This document shows, piece by piece, positions 52,791 to 61,371 of a stretch of 64,000 nucleotides of DNA. The stretch lies in NCBI GenBank assembly GCA_965229645.1, contig OZ245893.1, positions 372,001 through 436,000 on the forward strand. The letters run 5' to 3'. The notes beneath the pieces were generated by a model, which was given only the letters and a program-made list of their open reading frames with translations, was not told the origin of the DNA and searched no databases. The translations under genes and the position numbers were made by a program. The stretch comes from CAXQZM01 sp965229645 (GTDB lineage: Bacteria > Pseudomonadota > Alphaproteobacteria > UBA7985). Within the stretch, counting starts at the first letter, position 1, and each line of letters opens with the position of its first letter.

Positions 52791-54176
52791 ATGTCCAAGT
52801 CTATTTTGATCGTCGATGACGAAGCGGATATCCGCCATTTGCTTTCGGGCCTTTTAGAAGACGAGGGGTTCACCGTCGTCAGTGCGGGAACCGATCGCGA
52901 AGCGCTTGCAATTTTAGAACGCGATCCGCCCGATATTATTTTGCTTGATGTCTGGCTGGAGGGCAGCCGTCTCGACGGTTTGCAACTGATGGAGGAGGTC
53001 ACGCAGCTGGCCCCTTCCTCCCCCGTCATCGTCATGTCGGGCCATGGCACCATCGAAACGGCGGTACGTGCCATCCAGATGGGCGCGTACGATTTTGTCG
53101 AAAAGCCTTTCAACGCCAATCGCCTCTTGGTTATGCTCTCAAGAGCGCTGGAGTCGGCGGCCCTGAAGCAAGAAAACCAAGAACTTCGACTGCGGTCGGG
53201 CGATATGGTGCAGCTAGATGGCGTATCGCCCGCGGCGCTGCAACTCGAACAACAAATCGAGCGTGTGGCCCCCACCAATTCGCGGGTTATGCTGTCGGGC
53301 GCGCCAGGATCTGGCAAAACCACTGTCGCGCGCCTGGTCCATGAACAATCGCGTCGGCGCGAACATCCCTTTATTGCCCTCAATTGCGCAAACTTGAACC
53401 CCGAAGCGTTTGAAAGTGAACTGTTTGGCGAAGAACAAGGCAGTAGCGCGGGTCTTAAGTTCGGCGTGTTGGAGCGTGCGAACGGCGGCACCTTATTGCT
53501 CGACGAAGTGGCAGATATGCCCTTGGCCGCCCAGGGCAAGTTCGTGCGCGTGCTTCAAGAAAGCGCCTTTACCCGGGTGGGGGGCCGCAACCCGATCAAG
53601 GTTGATGTGCGGGTCGTTTCGACAAGCAACCGGGACTTGGCCAAAGAGATTGCGGCGGGCACGTTCCGGGAGGACCTTTTCTATCGTCTTTCCGTTGTGC
53701 CCATTTCGGTCCCTAGTCTTAAAGATCGCCGCGGTGACATCGCGACCTTGGCCCAATCGTTCCTCGATGCCTTTTTGGAAGCATCTGGAAAGCAGCGCCG
53801 GGTGTTGGGCGAGGACGCCTTTGCGGTGCTTCAGTCCTACGGTTGGCCTGGGAATATTCGCGAGCTCAAGAATGCGATGGAATGGGTGTCGATCATGATG
53901 CCAGGGGAGGAGACGGACGAGCCCATTCGCCCGAGCGATTTGCCGCCCAACATCGTCGATTCGGGTCCCGCCGCGCTCAGCGCCTCGGGCAACGCAGAGT
54001 TGATGCTGCTGGCCTTGCGGCCTGCGCGAGAGGAATTTGAACGGCAGTACCTCAAGGCGCAAGTGAGTCGATTTGGTGGCAACATCACCAAGACTGCGCA
54101 ATTTGTCGGCATGGAGCGTTCGGCTTTACACCGCAAGCTCCGCGCCCTATCTGTGACCACAAATCATAGTTCGTAA
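52791..54176 (+). CDS. ntrX: Response regulator NtrX
   Basis: 461 residues: receiver (LIVDDEADIR, LLDVWLEGSRLDG, KPF), AAA+ domain with Walker A GAPGSGKT and GGTLLLDEVADM, and a Fis-type helix-turn-helix (GGNITKTAQFVGMERSALH). The GAFTGA loop is replaced by GEEQGSSAGLKFG, so sigma-54 activation is not expected; this is known for alphaproteobacterial NtrX. GGAG precedes the ATG. The AT-rich 91-bp gap contains TATAAT (52764-52769), a possible -10 of a promoter separate from ntrY. Confidence 0.93.
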   Translation: MSKSILIVDDEADIRHLLSGLLEDEGFTVVSAGTDREALAILERDPPDIILLDVWLEGSRLDGLQLMEEVTQLAPSSPVIVMSGHGTIETAVRAIQMGAYDFVEKPFNANRLLVMLSRALESAALKQENQELRLRSGDMVQLDGVSPAALQLEQQIERVAPTNSRVMLSGAPGSGKTTVARLVHEQSRRREHPFIALNCANLNPEAFESELFGEEQGSSAGLKFGVLERANGGTLLLDEVADMPLAAQGKFVRVLQESAFTRVGGRNPIKVDVRVVSTSNRDLAKEIAAGTFREDLFYRLSVVPISVPSLKDRRGDIATLAQSFLDAFLEASGKQRRVLGEDAFAVLQSYGWPGNIRELKNAMEWVSIMMPGEETDEPIRPSDLPPNIVDSGPAALSASGNAELMLLALRPAREEFERQYLKAQVSRFGGNITKTAQFVGMERSALHRKLRALSVTTNHSS

Positions 54177-54211
54177 CGAGATCTCGCGGCGCTGCCTCGA
54201 GAAGGCAGGGC

Positions 54212-55591
54212 ATGAAAGTTATCATTTGCGGTGCTGGCCAAGTCGGCTCCAACTTGGCCAAGTACCTTTCGACGAGCAAGTCGGACGTCACCCTCATCGA
54301 TGTGCGGGCTGATCTGATCGACAGGGCCACCAACTCCCTTGATGTTCGAGGCATCGTTGGCTTCGCCTCGCACCCTGATACCCTTTCGGACGCGGGGGCT
54401 GAAGGCGCAGATTTGTTGATCGCGGTTACGCAGATCGATGAGATCAATATGATCGCCTGCCAAATCGCGCACTCGGTGTTTGGCGTCACCACCAAGGTGG
54501 CGCGGGTGCGCGAGCAGGCTTACTTGGACGAGCGCTGGGCGACCCTTTTTGTCGATTCCCATCTGCCTATTGATCGGCTCATATCCCCTGAACGCGAGGT
54601 GGCGCGCGCCATCGAACGCTTGCTGGAGGTGCCAGGGGCCTTCGATGTGTTTCCCTTCGCCGAGGGGCGTTTGCAGTTGTGCGGGGTGCGATGTACGGAA
54701 ACGGCCCCCGCCGTCGGCAAGGCGTTGCAGGATTTGGGCGGCGAATTTGCCGAGGCAGAGCTGACCTGTCTCGCCATGGGGCGGCTGGGCAAGGCCATGT
54801 CGGTGCATCCTGACACGACGTTGCAAGCCGACGATGAGCTGTACTTCCTGTCACCCAAAGACAAGGCCAACCAAGCCCTAGCGCTGTTTGGCCACGAAGA
54901 GGTGGAAGGGCGACGGGTCCTCATTGTCGGGGGCGGTACCATCGGCCTGGAACTGGCGCGCCGCATTGAGGCCGAGCATGGCCATGTTCGGGTAAAGTTG
55001 ATCGAAAAAAATCGAACAACCGCCGAGCAGGCGGCCGAGATCTTGACCAAAACCACGATTCTCCATGGCGATGCCCTTGATTTTGACCTTCTGGAGGAGG
55101 CGGGAGTCGCGGGCGTTGAGACGCTCGTAACCGTATCCAACGACGATGAAGTCAACATTTTGTCCGCCTTGCTCGGCAAGCAGCACGGCGCCGACCGCAC
55201 GGTCGCCTTGGTCAACTCCCCCAACTATAGTTTGCTTACGGGACGCCTTGGGATCGACGCCGTCGTCAACCCGCGCGGCATTACGGTGTCGAGCGTCTTG
55301 TCCTTCGTCCGGTCGGGTTCCGTTGTGGCGATCAATTCCATCCTCGACGGCTTTGGGGAGGTTCTGGAGTTCGTGGTCCGCGATACCTCCAAGGCGCTTG
55401 GCCAATCCATTCAAGACCTCAAATTGCCGCTGGGCGTGGTGCTTGCAGGCATCGACCGGTCTTCTGCGGGCTACCTCTCCGCCGCCGTGGATACCCTGAT
55501 TGAAAAGAACGACCGAGTCATCCTGTTCGTCCCCACGGAACACATAGCCAAGGTCGAGAAAATTTTTGCGGTGCGCGTGGATTTTGTCTGA
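54212..55591 (+). CDS. trkA: Trk potassium uptake regulator TrkA
   Basis: Cytoplasmic NAD(H)-binding gate of Trk potassium channels. 459 residues with two RCK halves, each with a Rossmann motif: VIICGAGQVGSNLAKYL at 3-19 and VLIVGGGTIGLELARRI near 235. Shares one base with hfq, the conserved ntrYX-trkA-hfq order. Confidence 0.93.
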   Translation: MKVIICGAGQVGSNLAKYLSTSKSDVTLIDVRADLIDRATNSLDVRGIVGFASHPDTLSDAGAEGADLLIAVTQIDEINMIACQIAHSVFGVTTKVARVREQAYLDERWATLFVDSHLPIDRLISPEREVARAIERLLEVPGAFDVFPFAEGRLQLCGVRCTETAPAVGKALQDLGGEFAEAELTCLAMGRLGKAMSVHPDTTLQADDELYFLSPKDKANQALALFGHEEVEGRRVLIVGGGTIGLELARRIEAEHGHVRVKLIEKNRTTAEQAAEILTKTTILHGDALDFDLLEEAGVAGVETLVTVSNDDEVNILSALLGKQHGADRTVALVNSPNYSLLTGRLGIDAVVNPRGITVSSVLSFVRSGSVVAINSILDGFGEVLEFVVRDTSKALGQSIQDLKLPLGVVLAGIDRSSAGYLSAAVDTLIEKNDRVILFVPTEHIAKVEKIFAVRVDFV

Positions 55592-55788
55592 TGACTTTGC
55601 AGCAGCGATTTTTGGATGATCTGCAACAGCGGCAGGCGGCGGTGACGATTTTTCTGTTGAACGGGGTGAAGCTGCAAGGCCATATTTTGGAAAACGATGA
55701 AGCGACCTTGTTACTCAAACGCGAGCACATGACCCAGTTGGTTTTCAAGCACGCGATTTCCACCATCATGCCAGTCCATCCAAGTTGA
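55591..55788 (+). CDS. hfq: RNA chaperone Hfq
   Basis: Hexameric Sm-like protein pairing small RNAs with mRNAs. 65 residues, short C-terminus. Sm1 VTIFLLNGVKLQGHI and Sm2 VFKHAISTIMP (usual Tyr replaced by Phe) are present, with Gln in the N-terminal helix LQQRFLDDL. hflX, which usually follows, is not here; a repeat and hemB on the other strand come next. Confidence 0.92.
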   Translation: MTLQQRFLDDLQQRQAAVTIFLLNGVKLQGHILENDEATLLLKREHMTQLVFKHAISTIMPVHPS

Positions 55789-55805
55789 TGAGGGTCAGGC
55801 CTTCT

Positions 55806-55855
55806 TGGCGCTTGAACGTAGGCGAAGGCGTCGTTGCAAACGGCTTCTGGTACTA
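55806..55855 (+). repeat. Short hairpin repeat, copy B, between convergent genes
   Basis: TGGCGCTTGAACGTAGGCGA then GGCGTCGTTGCAAACGGCTT, ending TGGTACTA. It matches copy A (44759-44807) with several changes that weaken the stem. The final CTA is the hemB stop codon on the minus strand. It lies between the convergent hfq and hemB. Confidence 0.7.
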
Positions 55856-56833
55856 CAAGACCTCAGCCGCCTCAAAGGCGGCGTAGGTCAAAACCCCATC
55901 GCAGCCCGCGCGGCGAAAACTGAGTAAGATTTCCATGAGACTCTCGCGTCGGTCGAGGGCGCCTGCCTGCGCGGCGAAGGCCCACATGGCGTACTCCCCA
56001 CTCACATGGTAGGCGAACGTCGGCACCTGAAAAGCGGCTTTGCAGTCGGCCACGATATCAAGGTAAGTATGACCAGGCTTGACCATGATCCAGTCGGCGC
56101 CTTCGGCTATGTCGGTTTCGATCTCGCGCAGAGCCTCTTGGCGATTGGCGGGGTCCATCTGGTACGACTTCTTGTCGCCGACGAGGGCCCCTGCAGAACC
56201 GACCGCCTCGCGAAAGGGTCCGTACAGCGACGAGGCGTACTTGGCGGCGTAGGAGAGGATGAGCGTGCGTTCGTGCCCTTGCGCTTCCAACATGGTACGA
56301 ATGGCGCCAACGCGCCCGTCCATCATATCGGACGGCCCCAAGACGTCAGCGCCAGCCTCGGCCAGAACTTCGGCTTGCTTGACCAAGGCGGCCAGAGTTA
56401 AATCGTTTTCGATGGTCCCGTCGGGCGCGACGAACCCGTCTTGGCCGTTTGGATTGTAGGGGTCGAGCGCAACATCGGCCATGAGGCCCAGGTGGAGCAC
56501 GCTGTCCTTGAGCATTTTGAGGGTTCGACTGATCAGATTGTTGGCGGAGAAGGCCTCGGCGCAATCATCCGTTTTCCGATGCGAGGGAACCACAGGGAAC
56601 AAAGCGATGAGCTGAATCCCGCGCGCTGCTGCCTCTTTAACGTGATCGAGCAGCGCCCGCCCGCCGTAGCGGTAAATGCCGGGCAGGGTGGGTATGGCGG
56701 CGCGCCCCTCCTCCTCCTGCACAAAAACCGGATAGATCAGATCCTGGGGACCTAAGCGCGTTTCTTGCACCAGGTGTCGGGCAAAGGCGGCATAGCGGGC
56801 GCGGCGATGGCGCTGAAAGGTAGGTGCGGTCAT
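55853..56833 (-). CDS. hemB: Delta-aminolevulinic acid dehydratase
   Basis: Condenses two 5-aminolevulinate to porphobilinogen in heme synthesis. 326 residues; Schiff-base lysines in SYAAKYASSLYGPF and MVKPGHTYLD. The metal loop is DVALDPYNPNGQDG, with Asp instead of the zinc cysteines, so it is the magnesium-type enzyme found in alphaproteobacteria. Supplies heme for the ccm system and respiration. Confidence 0.95.
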   Translation of the reverse strand: MTAPTFQRHRRARYAAFARHLVQETRLGPQDLIYPVFVQEEEGRAAIPTLPGIYRYGGRALLDHVKEAAARGIQLIALFPVVPSHRKTDDCAEAFSANNLISRTLKMLKDSVLHLGLMADVALDPYNPNGQDGFVAPDGTIENDLTLAALVKQAEVLAEAGADVLGPSDMMDGRVGAIRTMLEAQGHERTLILSYAAKYASSLYGPFREAVGSAGALVGDKKSYQMDPANRQEALREIETDIAEGADWIMVKPGHTYLDIVADCKAAFQVPTFAYHVSGEYAMWAFAAQAGALDRRESLMEILLSFRRAGCDGVLTYAAFEAAEVL

Positions 56834-56916
56834 GATGGGTCTTGTTCTAGGGCTTAAACCCTAGGGTCGGGGTAGAAAGCAAGGGGGCTCCTCTTCACTC
56901 TATACCAGACAAGCAA

Positions 56917-57037
56917 ATCAGTTCATATGGATTGCGCCGCCCTATGGCGCATCTAAGAAGCGCTCCGAGCGCCATTTTCGAGGGGGATCGGTTTCGAAGA
57001 CACCTGGAAAAGACCTAACACTCATACGAGAACTGAT
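56917..57037 (+). promoter_or_regulatory. Possible structured leader before the ProC-like gene
   Basis: A 7-bp stem ATGGCGC (56944-56950) / GCGCCAT (56969-56975) is followed by TTTT. Around it, ATCAGTTC (56917-56924) is complementary to GAACTGAT (57030-57037), which ends just before the GGAGG ribosome site (57041-57045). The two could be alternatives. CTAGGG/CCCTAG near 56848-56863 lies in the hemB promoter side. Hand-found pairings only. Confidence 0.3.
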
Positions 57038-57052
57038 GTAGGAGGCGTCCTG

Positions 57053-57802
57053 ATGAAAGTTGGATTTATTGGAACAGGCGCCATCGCGAGCGCCATGGTG
57101 AGGGGGCTCGTTGGGCAGGGGCATGAGATTTGGGTGTCGGCGCGGGGCGAAGCGACCTCTAAGGCGCTGGCGGCGGAGTTCGCCGAGGTTCATCGCGCGA
57201 GCAACGATCGCATAGCCGAGGGCTGCGAGGTTGTGGTGCTGTGCCTGATGGCGACGGTGGCCAAGCAGGTCCTACCGTCCTTGTCGTTCGGCCCAGGCGT
57301 GCGCGTGATTTCGGTCATGGTGGACGTTGATCTTGCGACCTTGCGCGGTTTTGCCCCTGAGGCCGCCAGTATTGATATGACCATTCCGTTGCCGCAAATT
57401 GCCAGCGGCGGCTGCCCCTTGCCGTGCTTTCCGCGTCGCGAGACCGTTGCGGATTTGTTTGGCCCTGCCAATCCAAGTTTTGTGGTCAAAGACATGCGCG
57501 CCCTCAATGCTCACTTCGCCGCTTCCGCCCTCATGTCGACAACCCTGGACCAGATCGCCACGGGCGCGGCCTGGCTCAGCGGCTATAGCGATGACGAAGC
57601 CGCCGCGCAGTTTTACCTCGCCCATATGTTGGCGAGCGCGCTGGTCACCATCGGCAAGCCCACCAGCCTCGCGCACCTACTCGCGGAACTGTCAACCGAA
57701 GGCGGCTTGAACGCAACCTTGAAGGCCCATATGCGCACGCGCGGCGCGCCCGCCGCGTTGCGGGACGGTTTGGACGCTTTCACCGCGCGGCTGGGTCTAT
57801 GA
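57053..57802 (+). CDS. ProC-like NAD(P)-binding oxidoreductase
   Basis: 249 residues. Rossmann motif VGFIGTGAIASAMVRGL at 3-19 and the C-terminal helical domain with LAHLLAELSTEGGLNATLK, matching pyrroline-5-carboxylate reductase (last proline step). The conserved ProC phrase ...MPN..., however, appears as MTIPLPQIASGG, and the protein is shorter than the usual ~270. Substrate therefore uncertain. AGGAGG precedes ATG; overlaps argC by ATGA. Confidence 0.8.
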   Translation: MKVGFIGTGAIASAMVRGLVGQGHEIWVSARGEATSKALAAEFAEVHRASNDRIAEGCEVVVLCLMATVAKQVLPSLSFGPGVRVISVMVDVDLATLRGFAPEAASIDMTIPLPQIASGGCPLPCFPRRETVADLFGPANPSFVVKDMRALNAHFAASALMSTTLDQIATGAAWLSGYSDDEAAAQFYLAHMLASALVTIGKPTSLAHLLAELSTEGGLNATLKAHMRTRGAPAALRDGLDAFTARLGL

Positions 57803-58851
57803 TCCGCGTCGGCATTTTTGGCGCCAGCGGCTATACGGGCTTTGAGTTGGTGCGCTTGCTGCGCGGGCATCCGAAGGCGCAGATTGAGGCCTTAGGGGGC
57901 CATGCCAGCGCGGGTCAATCTTTGGTGGACCTGTTCGACGGCGCCGCAACCTGGACCGACTTGCCGCGCTTGCAAAAGATCGATGCTATTGATGTGTCTG
58001 CCCTTGATGTCGTGTTCTGTGCCTTGCCCCATGGGCAGTCGGCGGAAACCGTTCATGATCTCATGACGCAAACCAAAGTGCGGCTGATCGTCGATTTGTC
58101 CAACGATCATCGCCTGGCAGACTATAGCGACTACGCGGGCATGGCGGGCGCGCACCCGCATCCAGAAACCGCTGCGCAAGCGATTTACGGGCTGGCCGAA
58201 TGGCATCGCGATTCGATCAAGTCGGCGCGACTGATCGCCAATCCTGGCTGCTACCCCACGTCGATCTTGCTGCCGACACTGCCTTTGGTTCAAGCTGGCT
58301 TGATCGACCCCGAGCGGATCGTTGCCAACAGCGCCTCGGGCACCAGCGGGGCAGGGCGGGCCGCCGCGACGGCGCAACTGCACGCCGAGGTTTCCGAGAA
58401 TTTTAGAGCCTATAGTTTGGGCGTGCATCGCCACCTTTTGGAAATCCAAGAGCAAATTGCGGGTGCGGCGGCGGTGGCGCCACGCCGCAAAGTTGTTTTC
58501 AACCCGCACCTCCTGCCCATGAACCGCGGAATTCTTTCCACGCTGACCCTTGACCTTGGGCCGAAGGGAACTGTTGCGCAAGTGCAACAGGTGTTGCGCG
58601 CGCGCTACGCTGCGACTCCTTTCGTCCATGTCGCCGACGTGGGCGCGCCCATCACCACCAAATCCGTGCGCGGCACGAACCTGTGCCGTCTGTCGGTGCA
58701 TCCAGGCCTCAATACCGATCAAGTTCTGATCACCTGCGCCATCGACAATCTGGTCAAGGGCGCGTCGGGCCAGGCCATTCAAAATATGAACCTCGCCTTG
58801 GGCTTTGACGAAGGCTTGGGCCTCACCACCTTGGGTCCGCTCGTGCCATGA
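57799..58851 (+). CDS. argC: N-acetyl-gamma-glutamyl-phosphate reductase
   Basis: Third step of arginine synthesis. 350 residues, type 1 form: GIFGASGYTGFELVRLL at 5-21, catalytic Cys in ANPGCYPTS, and FNPHLLPMNRGIL. Overlaps its neighbours at both ends. Confidence 0.95.
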   Translation: MIRVGIFGASGYTGFELVRLLRGHPKAQIEALGGHASAGQSLVDLFDGAATWTDLPRLQKIDAIDVSALDVVFCALPHGQSAETVHDLMTQTKVRLIVDLSNDHRLADYSDYAGMAGAHPHPETAAQAIYGLAEWHRDSIKSARLIANPGCYPTSILLPTLPLVQAGLIDPERIVANSASGTSGAGRAAATAQLHAEVSENFRAYSLGVHRHLLEIQEQIAGAAAVAPRRKVVFNPHLLPMNRGILSTLTLDLGPKGTVAQVQQVLRARYAATPFVHVADVGAPITTKSVRGTNLCRLSVHPGLNTDQVLITCAIDNLVKGASGQAIQNMNLALGFDEGLGLTTLGPLVP

Positions 58852-59405
58852 GCCAGATCCGACCCTTTCAAGGCCACTGGCCAGACATTCATCCAACCGC
58901 CTTCATCGCCCCGACGGCGGTGATCATTGGGCGGGTCAAGATCGGCGCACGGGCCTCGGTCTGGGACGGTTGCGTACTCCGCGGCGATGTTGCCCATATC
59001 GACATCGGCGAAGAAACCAATGTGCAGGACGGCACCGTGATCCATTTGACCAGTGAAACCATGGGTTCACGCGCTATTCCCACCCTCGTCGGCGCGCGGG
59101 TGACCCTGGGGCACTGTGCTTTGCTGCACGCTTGCACGGTCGGCGACGATGCCTTCGTCGGGATGCGGGCAACAATGCTCGACGAAAGTACCGTGGAAAC
59201 GGGCGCCATGCTGGGGGCAGGGGCCCTGTTGACGCCGCGTAAGACCGTGCCATCAGGGCAATTGTGGGTCGGCAACCCTGCACGCAAAGCCCGTGATTTG
59301 GGCCCAGAGGCGCTGCGCCAATTTCGCGCGTCAGCCGACCACTATGTTGGCCTAGCTGCAGAACATGCCGCGCACGCCTCTTATACCAACGGCCAAAAAA
59401 GTTGA
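58848..59405 (+). CDS. Gamma-carbonic anhydrase-like protein
   Basis: 185-residue left-handed beta-helix protein with hexapeptide repeats (VKIGARASVWDGCVLRG). Zinc-ligand histidines His66, His89 and His94 (GTVIHLTS, LGHCALLHA) are all present. The last six codons and stop (YTNGQKS region) are encoded by the 197-bp repeat copy 3 starting at 59383, so the original C-terminus was probably replaced. Confidence 0.9.
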   Translation: MSQIRPFQGHWPDIHPTAFIAPTAVIIGRVKIGARASVWDGCVLRGDVAHIDIGEETNVQDGTVIHLTSETMGSRAIPTLVGARVTLGHCALLHACTVGDDAFVGMRATMLDESTVETGAMLGAGALLTPRKTVPSGQLWVGNPARKARDLGPEALRQFRASADHYVGLAAEHAAHASYTNGQKS

Positions 59406-59579
59406 CCCTTTTTTTGCCGTTTTGTGTCTCACGGCAGAAACGCTTCGCGTTTCGCCTCCGACGGGGCCTTCGCTTATACCCCGAGGCGCTTTCGCGCTAT
59501 TCTCGGGGCCGCTACGGGGGCCGCAGTCGCGGCCCTTATGCCAGCGGACATAAGGGTCATTCTTAATGACCGCTGGTAT
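59383..59579 (+). repeat. 197-bp five-hairpin repeat, copy 3
   Basis: ATACCAACGG at 59383 to CGCTGGTAT ending at 59579. Its last hairpin reads ATGCCAGCGG / CCGCTGGTAT. It overlaps the 3' end of the carbonic anhydrase gene by 23 nt and the 5' end of the following lipoprotein gene by 14 nt. Confidence 0.92.
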
Positions 59580-60042
59580 TAGGTCCCTGTTTTTGCTCTG
59601 CTTGCTCGGGCTTGCGGGATGCTACGACACCACTGGCGCGCCCGATGTGTTGACGGCCAAGCAAGCGCTTGACGCCGCCCCTCTCCTTACCGAAGCCGAG
59701 TACGCCGCCGCGCTTGCAGCCCAGGAGGGCCAGGGCGATCCCACCAATCTCGCGTCCCCTGCGCTGGGCGCGCAGATGCTGCTTCCCGTGCCCTTGGCGT
59801 GCGAGGATGTGCCGCAGATCGCCCCAGGCGTCAAAGAAGTCCGATTGATCGCGGTCTTTGCCGTTGCGCCGCCAACCTTTGAGGAGGTGAGGCTGTTGCG
59901 CGACGCGCAAAGCCAGACCGCGACCTGCCTTGCGGCACGGGGGATCGCGGCGCGTTACGGAACCCGCATGGGCCTTGATGGTTCCGAGCTTAGGTCAGAT
60001 CGGCCCTTGGCGCTCGTATTGGAAATTCCCGCTGAAAACTGA
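59566..60042 (+). CDS. Lipoprotein of unknown function (158 aa)
   Basis: Signal peptide with lipobox LGLAGC (lipidated Cys19), mature part without a family I know, with two further Cys (LACEDVP, TATCLAARG) likely forming a disulfide. ATG 59566 and its AAGGG site nine bases upstream lie inside repeat copy 3; no other start stands before the hydrophobic core. 45 nt before hom. Confidence 0.75.
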   Translation: MTAGIRSLFLLCLLGLAGCYDTTGAPDVLTAKQALDAAPLLTEAEYAAALAAQEGQGDPTNLASPALGAQMLLPVPLACEDVPQIAPGVKEVRLIAVFAVAPPTFEEVRLLRDAQSQTATCLAARGIAARYGTRMGLDGSELRSDRPLALVLEIPAEN

Positions 60043-60087
60043 CTGCCCTTGGTTGCAGGGCGGGAGGCGATCTGGCAAGGCCCCGCC

Positions 60088-61362
60088 ATGTCCAACCAAT
60101 CCTACCGCATCGCCGTTGCTGGCCTTGGCACTGTCGGCTTAGGTCTGCTCGACCTGCTCGCGTCCAAAGCCGATTTGATCGCGCAACGCGCGGGGCGTCC
60201 CCTGGAAGTCATTGGCATCAACGCCCGCAGTCGCGCCAAGGATCGGGGTCTGGATTTGAGTCCCTATCCCTGGATCGACGACGCGCTCGACATGCCAGGG
60301 TTGGCGGGGATTGATGGCGTCGTGGAGCTTGTGGGCGGCGATTCGGGCACGGCCCTATCGCTCGCGCGCAAGACCCTGGGCGCGGGCAAGGATCTGATCA
60401 CAGCCAACAAGGCGCTATTGGCCCTGCATGGCGCAGAACTGGCGGCGCTCGCCGAGGATACGGGGGCGGCGATCGCCTACGAGGCGGCAGTGGCGGGTGC
60501 GGTCCCAGCGATCAAAACCGTGCGCGAGGCCTTGGCGGGCAATCGTATTCGCAAGATCGGCGGCATTTTGAACGGCACCTGCAACTACATCCTTTCCACC
60601 ATGGAAAGCACGGGCGCGACCTATGCCGAGGTCTTGCGCGAGGCGCAGGCGCTGGGATACGCCGAAGCGGACCCGACCATGGACGTTGGAGGGGTCGATG
60701 CGGCCCATAAGCTGACCTTGCTGGCCTCGCTCGGGTTCGATCAGACGCCAGATTTCAGCGCCTGCAAGGTCAAGGGTATTGAGGGGGTCTCGGCGCGGGC
60801 CTTGGCCTATGCAGATCGCCTGGGCTATCGACTTCGTCTGATTGGGCTTGCCGAGGCGGGCGGCGCAGAAGTCGCCCCCATGGCCGTTCCCAAAGCAGGG
60901 GCTTTAGGCGCGGTTACGGGCCCCCACAATGCCATGCAAATTCTGTGCGATCAGGCGGGGGAGATTTTTCTGCGTGGGCCAGGCGCGGGCCGAAAGGAAA
61001 CTGCCTCTGCCGTCGCTGCCGATCTGATCGATCTGGCCCACGGTCAGCGGCGCACGCCGTTCGGAACGGGGACGCGTGCGGCGTCGGCGTCCGCACGCCG
61101 CGCAGAGATCTGCCAACTTGTGATCTTGCAGCTCGGTGATCGGGCGGGTGTTATGGCGGCCTTGACCCAGGCGCTCGCAACGCAGGGCGTTTCCGTCGAT
61201 CAAATCATGCAACCAGGGGGCAGGGATGGCGCGGCCGATGTGGCGCTCATTACCCATCCTGCGGCCCCCGTCGCCCTGGCGACCGCCTGGGCCTACGTGG
61301 GCGCGCAGGACTATGCTTTGGCGCCAGTTGAGGCCTATCCCATCGAGCGATTTGGCACCTAG
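60088..61362 (+). CDS. hom: Homoserine dehydrogenase
   Basis: Reduces aspartate semialdehyde to homoserine for Thr and Met. 424 residues: VAGLGTVGLGLLDLL, ITANKALLA, GILNGTCNYIL, and a C-terminal ACT domain (CQLVILQLGDRAGVMAALTQ) for feedback control. ATG 60088 gives the family N-terminus. Confidence 0.95.
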   Translation: MSNQSYRIAVAGLGTVGLGLLDLLASKADLIAQRAGRPLEVIGINARSRAKDRGLDLSPYPWIDDALDMPGLAGIDGVVELVGGDSGTALSLARKTLGAGKDLITANKALLALHGAELAALAEDTGAAIAYEAAVAGAVPAIKTVREALAGNRIRKIGGILNGTCNYILSTMESTGATYAEVLREAQALGYAEADPTMDVGGVDAAHKLTLLASLGFDQTPDFSACKVKGIEGVSARALAYADRLGYRLRLIGLAEAGGAEVAPMAVPKAGALGAVTGPHNAMQILCDQAGEIFLRGPGAGRKETASAVAADLIDLAHGQRRTPFGTGTRAASASARRAEICQLVILQLGDRAGVMAALTQALATQGVSVDQIMQPGGRDGAADVALITHPAAPVALATAWAYVGAQDYALAPVEAYPIERFGT

Positions 61363-61371
61363 GCTTCGCGC

